Counted from the first letter of the stretch, positions 9,269 to 18,466 are shown. The stretch: 64,000 nt of DNA from Streptomonospora mangrovi (GCF_027604915.1 NZ_JAJAQC010000024.1:50350-114349), one strand, 5' to 3'. The notes: generated by a model from the sequence alone, not told the origin. Numbers and translations are program-made.

Positions 9269-9937
9269 ATGTGGTACGACGCGGCGCGGGTGGTCAGTGC
9301 GCGGGTGGGGCACGTGCTGTACCGGCCGACCATCGAGGGGCTGGCCAACATCCCCGCCGACGGCCCGGTCATCCTCGCCGCCAACCACCTGTCCTTCTGC
9401 GACAGCGTGGTGATCCCGCTCGCCGTGCCCCGGCGGGTGCGGTTCCTCGCCAAGGCGGAGTACTTCACCGGGACGGGCGTGAAGGGCCGCATGTCGCGCG
9501 CCGCGTTCACCGCGCTGGGCGCGGTGCCGGTGCGGCGCGGCACCGGCCGCGAGGCCGTCGACGCCCTCGAACTGGGTCTGCGCTGCCTCAAGGACGGCGG
9601 CGTGTTCTCGATCTATCCCGAGGGCACCCGGTCGCCCGACGGCCGGCTCTACCGGGGCCGCACCGGGGTGGCGCACCTGGCGCTGACCTCGGGGGCGCCG
9701 GTGGTGCCGGTGGGGCTCATCGGCACCGAGCGCATCCAGCCGATCGGCGCGCGCCTGCCCCGGATCAGCCCGATCACGGTGCGGTTCGGCGCGCCGCTGG
9801 ACTTCTCCACCGGCTATGACCACCTCAAGACCGGCCGGGCGCGCCGCCAGGTGACCGACGAGATCATGGCGGCCATCCAGCGCCTCACCGGTCAGGAGGA
9901 GGCCGGCGTCTACAACGAGCGCTCCCAGGAGGGCTGA
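9269..9937 (+). CDS. PlsC-family 1-acylglycerol-3-phosphate acyltransferase-like protein
   Basis: This encodes 222 residues of the PlsC/LPLAT family, which transfers an acyl group to lysophosphatidic acid or a related acceptor at the membrane surface. The catalytic N-H-x-x-x-x-D motif is NHLSFCD (near residues 39-45) and the glycerol-phosphate binding motif is YPEGTRS (near 115-121). A third conserved block, G-x-P-V-V-P-V-G, follows near residue 145. The ATG at 9269 follows cgggggagac; a much longer in-frame upstream extension is unlike the family and was rejected. It is apparently a single-gene unit. Confidence 0.85.
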   Translation: MWYDAARVVSARVGHVLYRPTIEGLANIPADGPVILAANHLSFCDSVVIPLAVPRRVRFLAKAEYFTGTGVKGRMSRAAFTALGAVPVRRGTGREAVDALELGLRCLKDGGVFSIYPEGTRSPDGRLYRGRTGVAHLALTSGAPVVPVGLIGTERIQPIGARLPRISPITVRFGAPLDFSTGYDHLKTGRARRQVTDEIMAAIQRLTGQEEAGVYNERSQEG

Positions 9938-9953
9938 GGCCGCCGGGCCGGGA

Positions 9954-9972
9954 CCCCGCGCGGCACGCGGGG
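9954..9972. terminator. Candidate terminator between acyltransferase and aminopeptidase
   Basis: A 7-bp GC stem (ccccgcg / cgcgggg) with a 5-base loop lies between two convergent stop codons. There is no T-run, as usual in high-GC actinomycetes. Confidence 0.35.
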
Positions 9973-10011
9973 CGCGAGGCGCGAGGCGGAGCCCGGCGGG
10001 CGCCGCCGGGG

Positions 10012-11538
10012 TCAGCCGGCGCTGGGCAGCCGCTCGGCCAGCCACGCCTCGACGTCGTCGGCGCTGCGCGGCAGGGCCGAGGACAGCACGCGGTTGCCCT
10101 CGGCGGTCACCAGGACGTCGTCCTCGATGCGCACGCCGATACCGCGCAGTTCCTCGGGCACGGTGAGGTCGTCGGCCTGGAAGTACAGACCGGGTTCGAC
10201 GGTGAGGACCATGCCCGGTTCGAGGTCGCCGTAGAGGTGGACCTCGGTGCGGGCCTTGGCGCAGTCGTGGACGTCGAGGCCGAGCATGTGCCCGGTGCCG
10301 TGCAGGGTGTAGCGCCGCTGGAGGCCGAGTTCGACCACCCGGTCCACCGGCCCCTCCAGCAGCCCCCAGGCCACCAGCCCCTCGGCCAGCACGCGCTGGG
10401 CGACCTCGTGGTACTCGGTGAAGGGCCGCCCCGGGGCGACCACCGCGAGCGCGGCCTCCTGGGCGGCGTAGACGAGGTCGTAGACCCGACGCTGCACCGG
10501 GGTGAACCGGCCCGAGACGGGCAGGGTGCGGGTGACGTCGGCGGTGTAGAGGGTGGTGGTCTCCACGCCGGCGTCGAGCAGCAGCAGGTCGCCGGCGCGC
10601 ACAGGGCCGTCGTTGCGGGTCCAGTGCAGGGTGGTGGCGTGCGGGCCGGAGGCGGCGATGGTGCCGTAGCCGACGTCGTTGCCCTCGACCCGGGCACGCA
10701 GGAAGAACGTGCCCTCGATGTAGCGCTCGGAGGTGGCCTGGGCCTTGGGCAGGACCGCCGCGACGTCGCCGAACCCCAGCACGGTGGAGTCGACCGCCCG
10801 CTGGAGCTGGGCGACCTCCCACTCGTCCTTGACCAGCCGCTGGTCGTGCAGGGCGATGGCCAGTTCCTCGTCGCGCTCGGCGGGGTCGCCGAGGTCGGCG
10901 GCGCCCTCGGGCCGCGCCAGGCCGGCCGCGACCGCCTCCAGGGCGGGGTCGTGGCCGCGCAGGACGCGGGTGGGCGCGGGCGGCGCGGCGCGCAGGACAT
11001 CGGCCAGTTCGCGGACGTCGTGGGTGGCCAGGCCCAGGAGTTGGGACGCCTCGCCCAGGCTGTTGCGCCGCCCGGTCCACAGTTCGCCGTGGCCGTCGAG
11101 CCAGAACTCGCCGTTGTCGCGGTTGGAGCGCGGGCGCAGGTACACGGTGGTGTCGTGGCCGCCGCCGGGCCGGGGCTCGAACACCAGGCAGCCGTCGTCG
11201 GACTGGTCGCCGGTGAGGTAGACGTAGTCGCAGGAGGCGCGGAAGGGGTACTCGGTGTCGTTGGAGCGGGTCTTGAGGCTGCCGGAGGGGATGATCAGGC
11301 GCTCGCCGGGGAAGCGCGCGCTGAGGGCGGCGCGGCGCTTGGCGGTGTAGGCGGCCTGCTCCAGGGGTTCGAGGTCGCGGATCTCGGTGTCGGCCCAGCC
11401 GGTGCGCATCCAGGCGGCCAGTTCGTCGGACACGTTCTGGGCCTGGCCGTTCTTGCGGGGCGTGAACACCGGAGTCTCGGGGACCTCGGAGGCGGCGCGC
11501 TCCTGGGCCTGGGGACGGGTGCTGCGGTGCTCACTCAC
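10012..11538 (-). CDS. M24-family aminopeptidase P (Xaa-Pro aminopeptidase)
   Basis: This 508-residue cytosolic metallopeptidase removes an N-terminal residue preceding proline. The N-terminal third (about 60-190) is the AMP_N-like domain; the rest is the creatinase/pita-bread fold. All five metal ligands can be found: Asp in LLLLDAG, Asp in TADVTRT, His in GTGHMLGLDVHD, Glu in TVEPGLYF and Glu in RIEDDVLV. The length and N-terminal extension match actinobacterial aminopeptidase P. The GTG start is fixed by AGGAGG at a normal distance. It is transcribed alone. Confidence 0.93.
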   Translation of the reverse strand: MSEHRSTRPQAQERAASEVPETPVFTPRKNGQAQNVSDELAAWMRTGWADTEIRDLEPLEQAAYTAKRRAALSARFPGERLIIPSGSLKTRSNDTEYPFRASCDYVYLTGDQSDDGCLVFEPRPGGGHDTTVYLRPRSNRDNGEFWLDGHGELWTGRRNSLGEASQLLGLATHDVRELADVLRAAPPAPTRVLRGHDPALEAVAAGLARPEGAADLGDPAERDEELAIALHDQRLVKDEWEVAQLQRAVDSTVLGFGDVAAVLPKAQATSERYIEGTFFLRARVEGNDVGYGTIAASGPHATTLHWTRNDGPVRAGDLLLLDAGVETTTLYTADVTRTLPVSGRFTPVQRRVYDLVYAAQEAALAVVAPGRPFTEYHEVAQRVLAEGLVAWGLLEGPVDRVVELGLQRRYTLHGTGHMLGLDVHDCAKARTEVHLYGDLEPGMVLTVEPGLYFQADDLTVPEELRGIGVRIEDDVLVTAEGNRVLSSALPRSADDVEAWLAERLPSAG

Positions 11539-11696
11539 GGTGGTGCCTCCTGACCTGGAAAAACCGGACGGGCGGGAGCGCCGGCGGCGCCCCTGCCTTC
11601 CATCCTAGGGCGGAGGTCCACGGCCGGTCCGGCGCGCGGCGCGGCCTGTGGACAACCGGGTGCGGACGGCGGAGGGCGGCCCTCACCGGTCCGCGC

Positions 11697-12437
11697 TCAC
11701 GCCGGGTCGGGCAGGAGGGCTTCGACGTAGGCGCCCAGGACGGTGCGGAGTTCGCGGCAGGAGTCGGGGCGGCGCACGCCCTCGGCGTCGACGGCGTGCC
11801 ACAGCAGGGCGGCCAGGACGCGCACGTAGACCTCGGCGGCCGGGGCGCAGCGGTCGGGGGCCACGCCCGCGCCCGCGAACGCCTTCTCGACGCGGTGGGC
11901 GATCGCCGCCTGCATGGACGCGGCGATCTCGGTGAGGTCGCGGGAGGGGAACACCGGGCACAGCAGCGGCCGGACGCCGGGGTGGGCTGCGGTGTAGTCG
12001 ATGACGCCCTCGACCACCGCGCCGTGGACGGTGCGCAGGTTGGCGCCCACGGCCGCGCTCGCGGAGGCGCTCGCGGTGCCGGGGGCGTCGGCGGGCGCGG
12101 AGAGGCGGGCGGACGCAGCCTCGGCGGGATCGGCGGGGCCGGTGGGTTCAGTGGGGACTGTGAGGGCGGGGTGGCCCGCGGCGGCGCCCGAGGCGGCCGC
12201 GGTGACCTGGTCCAGCGCGGCCAGGTGGCGCGCGGCGACGGCGTCCAGCAGCGCCCGCTTGTGCGGGAAGAACTGGTAGAGCGACCCGATGGAGGTCTCG
12301 GCCCGGGCCGCGATGCTCCTGGTGCTGGCGGAGTCGTAGCCGACCTCGGCGAACTCCGCCTCGGCCGCCTCGACCAGCCGTTCGACCCGCGCCCGGCTGC
12401 GCCGCTGCGCCGGTGTCCGCCTTAGTGAGCCGTCCAC
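11697..12437 (-). CDS. TetR-family regulator with Ala/Pro-rich insert
   Basis: This is a 246-residue TetR/AcrR repressor. The helix-turn-helix lies at about residues 17-65 (A-E-F-A-E-V-G-Y, then T-S-I-G-S-L-Y-Q-F-F-P-H-K). Between the DNA-binding part and the ligand-binding helices is an unusual low-complexity stretch of about 50 residues rich in Ala, Pro, Ser and Thr, apparently a flexible insert. I chose GTG at 12437 because ggggagg lies just upstream; a longer reading frame to 12500 lacks a ribosome site. No target gene is adjacent in a divergent position, so the regulon is unknown. Confidence 0.85.
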   Translation of the reverse strand: MDGSLRRTPAQRRSRARVERLVEAAEAEFAEVGYDSASTRSIAARAETSIGSLYQFFPHKRALLDAVAARHLAALDQVTAAASGAAAGHPALTVPTEPTGPADPAEAASARLSAPADAPGTASASASAAVGANLRTVHGAVVEGVIDYTAAHPGVRPLLCPVFPSRDLTEIAASMQAAIAHRVEKAFAGAGVAPDRCAPAAEVYVRVLAALLWHAVDAEGVRRPDSCRELRTVLGAYVEALLPDPA

Positions 12438-12731
12438 CGCCGCCCTCCCCTCTCGCGGACTCCGCCGCGTCCCTTGACATTCCCGCCGATTTCTGCGCAC
12501 AGCGCGCGTCGAGCGATCGTACCGAAGGGCGCCGACAGAACCGGCGGAGGCGAAAAGGGCGGGTGGAAGGGCAGGGCGGGAGGAGGCACCGGGCCGTCGC
12601 GGACGGGGCGCGGGTGCGGCCGGGGCGCTCAGGCTCAGGCGCTCACGGGACCCGGCGCCGACGCCGGCGCCGCCCCGATGGGACGCCCGCGACGCGAGCG
12701 GTCTGGGCGCCCGCTGCCTCGGCCCGAACCC

Positions 12732-12953
12732 CTAGCGCTCGGCGTTGGGGCCGTACCCGGCGTCGTGGTCGCGCGGGTCGTCGGGGTCGGCGGTGTTGCC
12801 GATGATGACCGCGATGGGCGGCAGCACCATGGCCACCGCGCACATGGCCAGCGCCCAGCCCGAGCCGAGCAGGTAGTACACCGGCAGCGACCCGCCGAAC
12901 AGGACCAGGCAGGTGCCCATCAGCCACGCGTAGCGGCGCACGCGCCGTTTCAT
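12732..12953 (-). CDS. Small DUF3099-like membrane protein
   Basis: This encodes 73 residues with a basic N-terminus (MKRRVRRY), then two hydrophobic segments (about 9-29 and 33-53) and an Asp-rich C-terminal tail. The opening RRYAWLMGTCLVLF resembles the DUF3099 family of small actinobacterial membrane proteins. The function is unknown. It is a single-gene unit on the - strand. Confidence 0.65.
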   Translation of the reverse strand: MKRRVRRYAWLMGTCLVLFGGSLPVYYLLGSGWALAMCAVAMVLPPIAVIIGNTADPDDPRDHDAGYGPNAER

Positions 12954-13278
12954 GCCTCAAGCCTAGTCACCCGGCCAAGGGCGCGGCGGCTCCCTCGGCA
13001 CCGGCGGAGCGCCGGGGCGCGGCCGGGCGGCGGGCGGGGCCGTGGAGCCCGCGGAACCCGGCCGCCAGGTCGCGCTGCCCGAGGGCGCGACGGTCGGCCG
13101 CGAGCGGCTCACCTGCGTGCTCACCTCACTGCCGGGAGGGGCCGGCGCGGCCGGGGATCGGCGGGTCGGCGGGCGTTCACCGCCTTGACGCCGCAGCGTC
13201 CAACCAACGTCCCGACCGACCGGTATGCGAGGGGGTAGCGTGGCCCTTCCCGCAACCCCGACGGCAGGAGGCGGACAC
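12954..13278. other. 325-bp divergent intergenic region
   Basis: No gene is supported between the small membrane protein and the hydrolase. A longer in-frame start for the hydrolase at 13225 exists but lacks a ribosome site. No convincing promoter hexamers were found. Confidence 0.4.
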
Positions 13279-14154
13279 ATGGGCCCCACCCTCGCACCCG
13301 ACACCCAGGCGCTCACCCTGCGCCGAGGCGACCTCGTCTTCGACGCGCTGGCGGCCGGACCCGCCGACGGGCCGCTGGTGCTGTTCCTGCACGGCTTCCC
13401 CGAGTTCGCCACCTGCTGGCGCGAGGAACTGGCGGCGTGCTCCCGGGCGGGCTTCCGCGCGGTGGCCGTGGACCAGCGCGGCTACTCCCCCGGCGCGCGC
13501 CCGGCCGACACCGCCGCCTACGCCGTGCCCGAACTGGTCGGCGACGTCCTGGCCTTCGCCGACGCGCTGGGGGCCGAGCGGTTCCACCTGGTGGGCCACG
13601 ACTGGGGCGGCGTGGTGGCCTGGCCCACGGCGGCGCACCACCCCGAGCGGGTCGCCAGCCTGACCAGCCTGGCCACGCCGCACCCGCGCGCGCTGGCCGA
13701 GGCCATGGCCGGCTCCGCCGAGCAGCGCGAGCGGCTGGGCTACATCCGGCTGTTCCGCAAGCCCGGCACGGCCGAGGAGTACCTGCTGGCGGACGGCGCC
13801 GAGCGGTTGGCGGCCGTCTACGAGGGCCGCGTCCCCCAGGACCTGCTCGCCGACAACGTGGCCCGGCTCTCTGAGGAGGGCGCGCTGACGGCGGCGCTGA
13901 ACTGGTACCGGGCCCTGACGTCGGACTCCGCCGACGCCGACACGGTGCCGGTACCCACCCTCTACCTGTGGGGCGAGCACGACCTGGCCTACACCTCGGC
14001 TTCGGCGCGGGCGACCGGGCGGCATGTGGCGGGACCCTACTGGTACGTGGAACTGGACGGCGCCTCGCACTGGCTGCCCGAGGAGGCCGCCGACCGGGTC
14101 GTGCCGCCGCTGCTGGACCACCTGCGGGCCGCCCAGGAGGACTCCCCGGCCTGA
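13279..14154 (+). CDS. Alpha/beta hydrolase, epoxide hydrolase type
   Basis: This is a 291-residue soluble alpha/beta hydrolase. HGFPE (near residue 40) is the oxyanion-hole motif H-G-x-P. GHDWGG (near residue 112) puts Asp at the nucleophile position, the hallmark of epoxide hydrolases and haloalkane dehalogenases rather than esterases. WGEHD supplies a late acid, and ASHWL (near 265) the catalytic His. A cap domain lies between about 140 and 215. The ATG at 13279 follows ggcaggagg. It stands alone; the substrate is unknown. Confidence 0.85.
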   Translation: MGPTLAPDTQALTLRRGDLVFDALAAGPADGPLVLFLHGFPEFATCWREELAACSRAGFRAVAVDQRGYSPGARPADTAAYAVPELVGDVLAFADALGAERFHLVGHDWGGVVAWPTAAHHPERVASLTSLATPHPRALAEAMAGSAEQRERLGYIRLFRKPGTAEEYLLADGAERLAAVYEGRVPQDLLADNVARLSEEGALTAALNWYRALTSDSADADTVPVPTLYLWGEHDLAYTSASARATGRHVAGPYWYVELDGASHWLPEEAADRVVPPLLDHLRAAQEDSPA

Positions 14155-14283
14155 GAACGGCGGGGCGCGCCGCGCCGGGGAGCGGTGCGCCCCCCGGGGA
14201 GCGGCGGGCGCGGGCCGTCCCGGGCAGGCCACCGCCTCGGGCGGGAGGGCGTCAGGGCGGGCGGTCGGGGGCGGGCGCCGCCC

Positions 14284-15294
14284 TTACAGGGCTTCGGCGA
14301 TCGCGCCGACCACCTCGGCGGCGGGCCGCTCGGCCGCTGTGGCGTAGCAGGCGCCCGCCCACAGGTGCAGGGTGTCGGCGTCTCCGGCGCGCGCGGCGGC
14401 GGCCCGGATGGGCGCGGTCATGTGGTGCACGCGCGGGTAGCCGCTGGGCGCGATCCCGTCGTGCTCGGTGAGGAAGCGGTTGACCAGCCCGCGCGCCCGG
14501 CGCCCGCTGAAGGCGCGGGTGACGGCGGTGCGGGTGAAGCGCGGGTCGGCGAGCGCGTCCTTGTGCGCCTGGCGGGCGCCGCTCTCGGGGGTGCGCAGGA
14601 ACGCCGTGCCCATCTGCGCGGCCGCCGCGCCGCCGCACAGCACGCGCCGCACGGCGGCGCCGTCGGCGATCCCTCCGGCGGCGAGCAGCGGCACCCGCAC
14701 GGCCTGGCGGACCTCGGCGAGCAGTTCCGACAGCGGGGTGGTGCGCTCGTAGGTGTCCTGGAAGGAGCCCTGATGGCCGCCCGCCTCGGCGCCCTGGACG
14801 CACAGGGTGTCGGCGCCCGCGTCGGCGGCGGCGCGGGCCTCCTCCACGGTGGTGACGGTGACGACGACGTGGGAACCGGCGCGGTGCAGGGTCGCGATGT
14901 CGGCGGGCGCGGGGCAGCCGAAGGTGAAGCCGACCACGGCCACCGGGTTGGCGAAGAGCGCGGCGAGTTTGACGGGGTACTCGTCGTCGTCCCAGCGGGG
15001 TTCGCCGGGCTCCACACCCAGGCGCTCGGCCTCGGGACGCAGGCGCCGCCGGTAGGCGTCGATGGCGGCGGGGTCGGCGGTGTCGGGGTCGGGCACGAAC
15101 AGGTTCACGCCGAAGGGGCGGTCGGTGAGGGTGCGCAGCCGGGAGATCTGGCCGGTCAGCTCCGCCACCGAGAGGTAGCCCCCCGCGAGGAAGCCCAGTC
15201 CTCCGGCGGCGTTCACCGCGGCGACGAGTTCAGGCGTGCTCGCCCCACCCGCCATCGGCGCCGCCACGACCGGCACGTCCAGGCCGTCCCACAT
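14284..15294 (-). CDS. Nitronate monooxygenase (2-nitropropane dioxygenase family)
   Basis: This 336-residue FMN-dependent TIM-barrel enzyme oxidises alkyl nitronates such as propionate-3-nitronate. The N-terminus PVVAAPMAGG binds FMN. C-V-Q-G-x-E-A-G-G-H-x-G (near residues 176-187) holds the family's conserved His. AAGGIADG (near 224) and a MGTAF segment complete the phosphate site. Two in-frame ATG starts exist, 15294 and 15309; I chose 15294 because GGGGG lies eight bases before it and homologues begin at that residue. Single gene, convergent with the hydrolase. Confidence 0.85.
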   Translation of the reverse strand: MWDGLDVPVVAAPMAGGASTPELVAAVNAAGGLGFLAGGYLSVAELTGQISRLRTLTDRPFGVNLFVPDPDTADPAAIDAYRRRLRPEAERLGVEPGEPRWDDDEYPVKLAALFANPVAVVGFTFGCPAPADIATLHRAGSHVVVTVTTVEEARAAADAGADTLCVQGAEAGGHQGSFQDTYERTTPLSELLAEVRQAVRVPLLAAGGIADGAAVRRVLCGGAAAAQMGTAFLRTPESGARQAHKDALADPRFTRTAVTRAFSGRRARGLVNRFLTEHDGIAPSGYPRVHHMTAPIRAAAARAGDADTLHLWAGACYATAAERPAAEVVGAIAEAL

Positions 15295-16065
15295 GCACAA
15301 AACCCCCATCAGCCGGTTGTCTGTCCTGCACCTCGGCGCGGCCCCCGCCGGGCGCCCGCGCGTTCGTCCGCATCGGGCACCCCGGGGACCGGGCCGCCGG
15401 GACTGCCGGGGCCGAGCGGCCGTGGGCGCGGCTTGCGGCCGAGGCCGAAGCTGAGGCCGGAGCCGACCGCGTGGCCGCACCGCACGACCGGCGCACCGGT
15501 GTTGACAGGTCCGCGGGCGCGCAGCGCCCGCGGACCCCGAACCATTCCCGCCGTCCTTGTTCCCATGCGACGCCGGATGACACGGCCGCTGTGCACATAT
15601 GCCGTAGATCACCTTGAGGGCGGGCAAATACCCCCAAGACATGAAGGGCACTACGGCCCTGTTCAAGCCCTTATCGCCCCCTGTCCGCGTCTGGTTCCGG
15701 GGGCAGGGAACGGCGATCGAGGACGGATGAGGAGCGCGGAGTGCCGGGATGAAGAGGTGGCGGCAGGAGTTCCCGGGCACCGATGGCCGGGGTGGCAACG
15801 GCGCCGCCGAGGACGGCGCGGGCTCGACAGGCGCCCCTCGTCGCATGTGGAGAACGCCACACTTCGGCCGGGCCTCGCTTTGGTCCCTTTCCATAGGTGT
15901 CCGCGCAGGTCACGGAGACCTTCCAGCACGCCCGCCGTACCGCCGAACGCACGTGACGGGGTTCACGAGCGCGAACGGCGACAACTTGAGTTAACGGTGA
16001 TTACGCTTTCTCGGGAAAGCACGTTTCGCCGCTACCGCCGATGAGGCGCCATGGAGGCATCCGCG
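15295..16065. other. 770-bp intergenic region with short repeat core
   Basis: No gene is supported between the nitronate monooxygenase and a small membrane protein. TATGCCGTAGAT at 15598-15609 matches the core of the dispersed repeat. Reading frames on both strands are short, Arg-rich and lack ribosome sites. Confidence 0.45.
15598..15609. repeat. Core match to the dispersed repeat (site D)
   Basis: TATGCCGTAGAT differs at one position from the core in copies A and B. The flanks are not alike, so this is a short-motif match only. It lies about 300 bp upstream of the nitronate monooxygenase gene (- strand). Confidence 0.3.
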
Positions 16066-16323
16066 ATGGTCGACAGCGCTCTTATGACCACGATGCTCGT
16101 CATCACCCTGGCGGGGATCGGACTCGTCTTCCTCGGCGGGGTGTTCTACGTCGGCTACGAGGCCGTCCAGCGGCGGCTGGACGCCCGGGCCGGGGTGACC
16201 GCCTCCGCCGCCGGGGCCGAGCGGCGGCCCGCCGCGCACGCGGCACCGCGCGCCGGGACCGACACCGGTGCCGAGGCGCACGGCACGGCCGACCAGCGCA
16301 CCCGTGAGCACCAGCCGGCGTGA
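16066..16323 (+). CDS. Small single-pass membrane protein, unknown function
   Basis: This encodes 85 residues with one clear transmembrane helix near residues 7-29, followed by a charged and Ala-rich cytoplasmic or external tail. The ATG at 16066 has GGAGG eight bases upstream; the earlier ATG at 16051 is possible but has a poorer site. No family is recognised. It is convergent with the dehydratase at 16375. Confidence 0.6.
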   Translation: MVDSALMTTMLVITLAGIGLVFLGGVFYVGYEAVQRRLDARAGVTASAAGAERRPAAHAAPRAGTDTGAEAHGTADQRTREHQPA

Positions 16324-16330
16324 CGCCCCG

Positions 16331-16376
16331 ACGGCGGGAGACCTGAGGGCGGCGGGACCACCACCGGCTCCCGCCT
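16331..16376. terminator. Candidate bidirectional terminator
   Basis: Arms ggcgggag (16333-16340) and ctcccgcc (16368-16375) enclose a 27-base loop between two convergent genes. The right arm overlaps the dehydratase stop codon. Confidence 0.3.
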
Positions 16377-17385
16377 ACAGGCTCCCGTTCCCGCTCCCGG
16401 TGTCGGTCCCCTCGGCCTCCCCGACCCCCTCAGTTCTCCCCTCCTCCCCGGCGACGGCGCGCGCCAGCAGGTCCGGGGCGGCGTTGCCGCCCGAGACCAC
16501 CGCGACCGTGCGCCCGCCGGGTGTGCGTCCGGCCAGGTAGGCGGCCGTCGTGATGGCCCCGCTGGGCTCGGCCACCACCCGCGCCGCGCGGGCGAGCACG
16601 CCCATCGCCGCCACGATCTCCTCCTCCCCCACCGTGACGATCCCGTCCAGCCGCTCCCGCAGGTGGGCGAAGGTCAGCGCCGACGGCCCCACGCGCACCC
16701 CGTCGGCGACGGTCTTCTGCGTCTGCTCGGTGGGCCACGCCACCAGGCGGCCCTTGGCCAGGCTCTCGGCCGCGTCAGCGGCCAGCTCCGGCTCCACCCC
16801 GACCACCGCCGCCCCCGGCCGCCGCGCCTTCACGGCCGTGGCCACCCCGGCGGCCAGTCCGCCCCCGCCCACCGGTACCAGGACGGTGTCCACGTCGGGC
16901 AGGTCGGCGAGGATCTCGGCGCCCACCGTGCCCTGCCCGGCGATCACGTCGCGGTGGTCGAACGGCGGCACCGGGGTCATGCCCCGCTCGGCGGCGATGG
17001 CGGCGGCCCGGCGGGCGCGCTCGGCCGGGGGCACCGGCACCACCTCGGCGCCGAAGGACCGCATGGCGGCCACCTTCACCGCCGGCGCGTTGTCCGGGCA
17101 CACCACCACGCACCGCACCCCGTGCGCGCGGGCGGCGTAGGCCAGGGCCTGGCCGTGGTTGCCCGAGGAGTGGGTGACCACGCCCGCCCGCCGCGCCTCC
17201 TCCGGCAGCAGCGCCAGCGCGTTGGCGGCGCCGCGCACCTTGAACGCCCCCACGGGTTGCAGGTTCTCCGGTTTCAGCCACAGCCGGCCCCGCGCCCACG
17301 GGCAGGGCAGCAGCGGGGTGCGCACCGCCAGTTCGGCCACGCGGGGCGCGGCGGCGTCGATGTCGGCCGTTGAGATCAGCTCCAT
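16375..17385 (-). CDS. Threonine/serine dehydratase-like PLP enzyme
   Basis: This 336-residue fold-type II PLP enzyme is a paralogue of the product at 7833. The cofactor lysine is in VGAFKVRGA (near residue 51), the substrate loop is SSGNHG (near 76-81) and the phosphate loop is VGGGGLAAG. It has no ACT domain. The C-terminal 25 residues are a low-complexity Gly/Glu tail. The start at 17385 follows gcggggg; an extension to 17541 is Arg/Gly-rich and was rejected. Single gene, divergent from the flavin reductase. Confidence 0.82.
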   Translation of the reverse strand: MELISTADIDAAAPRVAELAVRTPLLPCPWARGRLWLKPENLQPVGAFKVRGAANALALLPEEARRAGVVTHSSGNHGQALAYAARAHGVRCVVVCPDNAPAVKVAAMRSFGAEVVPVPPAERARRAAAIAAERGMTPVPPFDHRDVIAGQGTVGAEILADLPDVDTVLVPVGGGGLAAGVATAVKARRPGAAVVGVEPELAADAAESLAKGRLVAWPTEQTQKTVADGVRVGPSALTFAHLRERLDGIVTVGEEEIVAAMGVLARAARVVAEPSGAITTAAYLAGRTPGGRTVAVVSGGNAAPDLLARAVAGEEGRTEGVGEAEGTDTGSGNGSL

Positions 17386-17533
17386 CCCCCGCAGTATGCC
17401 CGCCTCCCTCCCCCTCCGCCCGCGCCCGCACCGCCCGCCCCGCCCCCCTCCGGGCGCGCCCGCCCCTCCCCTCGCCCCGCAACGCGGCGTGCGCGCGCCG
17501 GCGCGGGCGGCCCCGGCGCTAACCTCGGTGACC

Positions 17534-18151
17534 ATGCGCACCGACCTGTCTCCCGATGCGATGTCCGCCCGCGACTTCTACCGGGTCCTCACGGCCGTGG
17601 TGGTCCCCCGGCCCATCGCCTGGGTCTCCACCGTCTCCGCCGAGGGCGTCGACAACCTGGCGCCGCACTCGTTCTTCACCGTGGCCTGCGCCAATCCGCC
17701 GATCGTGCAGTTCACCTCGGTGGGCCGCAAGGACAGCCTGCGCAACGTCCAGGACACCGGCGAGTTCGTGGTGAACCTGGCCCCCGAACGCCTCCAGCGC
17801 GAGGTCAACGCCACGGCCACCGACTTCCCGGCCGAGGTCAGCGAGTTCGACGCCGTGGGCCTGGCGCGCGAACCCAGCACGGTGGTGAATCCGCCGCGCG
17901 TGGCCGACTCCCCCGTGGCGCTGGAGTGCCGCCTGCACTCCACGGTTGGCCTGGGCGACTCCACGCTGGTGCTGGGCCGGGTGGTGCACGTGGCCGTGGA
18001 CGCGGCGGTGGTGGTCGAGGGCCACCCCGAGATCGCGCTGCTGCGCCCGCTGTCGCGGCTGGGCAAGGACGAGTGGGGCGCGCTGGGCGAGGTCACCTCG
18101 CTGCGGCGGATCCGCTACGCCGACTGGCCGGGCGAGGCGCCCCACGCCTGA
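17534..18151 (+). CDS. Flavin reductase family protein
   Basis: This encodes 205 residues with the split-barrel flavin reductase-like domain, which binds FMN and in characterised members reduces it with NAD(P)H for a partner monooxygenase. Characteristic segments are FYRVLTAVVVPRPIAWVST (residues 13-31), a N-L-A-P-H-S-F-F block (near 38-45) and E-F-V-V-N-L (near 77). No oxygenase partner is adjacent. The ATG at 17534 is the first in frame with homologous sequence. Confidence 0.83.
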   Translation: MRTDLSPDAMSARDFYRVLTAVVVPRPIAWVSTVSAEGVDNLAPHSFFTVACANPPIVQFTSVGRKDSLRNVQDTGEFVVNLAPERLQREVNATATDFPAEVSEFDAVGLAREPSTVVNPPRVADSPVALECRLHSTVGLGDSTLVLGRVVHVAVDAAVVVEGHPEIALLRPLSRLGKDEWGALGEVTSLRRIRYADWPGEAPHA

Positions 18152-18207
18152 GGCGCCGGCGCCGACGTGCGGCCCTGAGCCCGCCGCCCGACCGCCTCCG
18201 CACGCGA

Positions 18208-18241
18208 CGCGGGGGCGCGCACCGCCGCGCGCGCCCCCGCG
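18208..18241. terminator. Terminator hairpin after flavin reductase
   Basis: A perfect 13-bp GC stem (18208-18220 with 18229-18241) and an 8-base loop lie 57 bases after the stop codon. Confidence 0.55.
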
Positions 18242-18332
18242 GCCAGGGCCGGGCCGCACTCCGAAACCACGACTCCGACCGCCCCCGCCCCTCCCCCTGA
18301 TCCCCCTGTTTGCCGCACCGCCGTTACCCCCG

Positions 18333-18362
18333 TTGACAGGCACCTCGCCGCCTGCCTACAGT
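18333..18362 (+). promoter_or_regulatory. Strong orphan promoter facing the end of the mannosidase gene
   Basis: TTGACA (18333-18338), an 18-base spacer and TACAGT (18357-18362) form one of the best sigma-70-type promoters in the window. It points rightward, toward the 3' end of the oppositely oriented beta-mannosidase gene. No + strand gene follows. Confidence 0.5.
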
Positions 18363-18365
18363 GCG

Positions 18366-18379
18366 TGGGAGCGCTCCCA
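18366..18379. promoter_or_regulatory. CelR/CebR-type LacI-family operator (left copy)
   Basis: TGGGAGCGCTCCCA is a perfect 14-bp palindrome identical to the known CelR (Thermobifida) and CebR (Streptomyces) cellobiose-responsive operator. It begins four bases after the -10 box of the orphan promoter, so a bound repressor would block it. An identical copy lies at 34798-34811. Confidence 0.75.
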
Positions 18380-18466
18380 ACGAGTGCCGCGCGGTCCTTC
18401 CCCCTCCGCCGCGGGCGCCCGCCCGGTCCCCCTCCCCCGGGCCGGACGCCTGCCGGTGCGGACGGG

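Noticed and set aside
15663..15994. Small ORFs between the nitronate monooxygenase and the small membrane protein
   Set aside because: Overlapping short frames on both strands without ribosome sites or hydrophobic/structural patterns.
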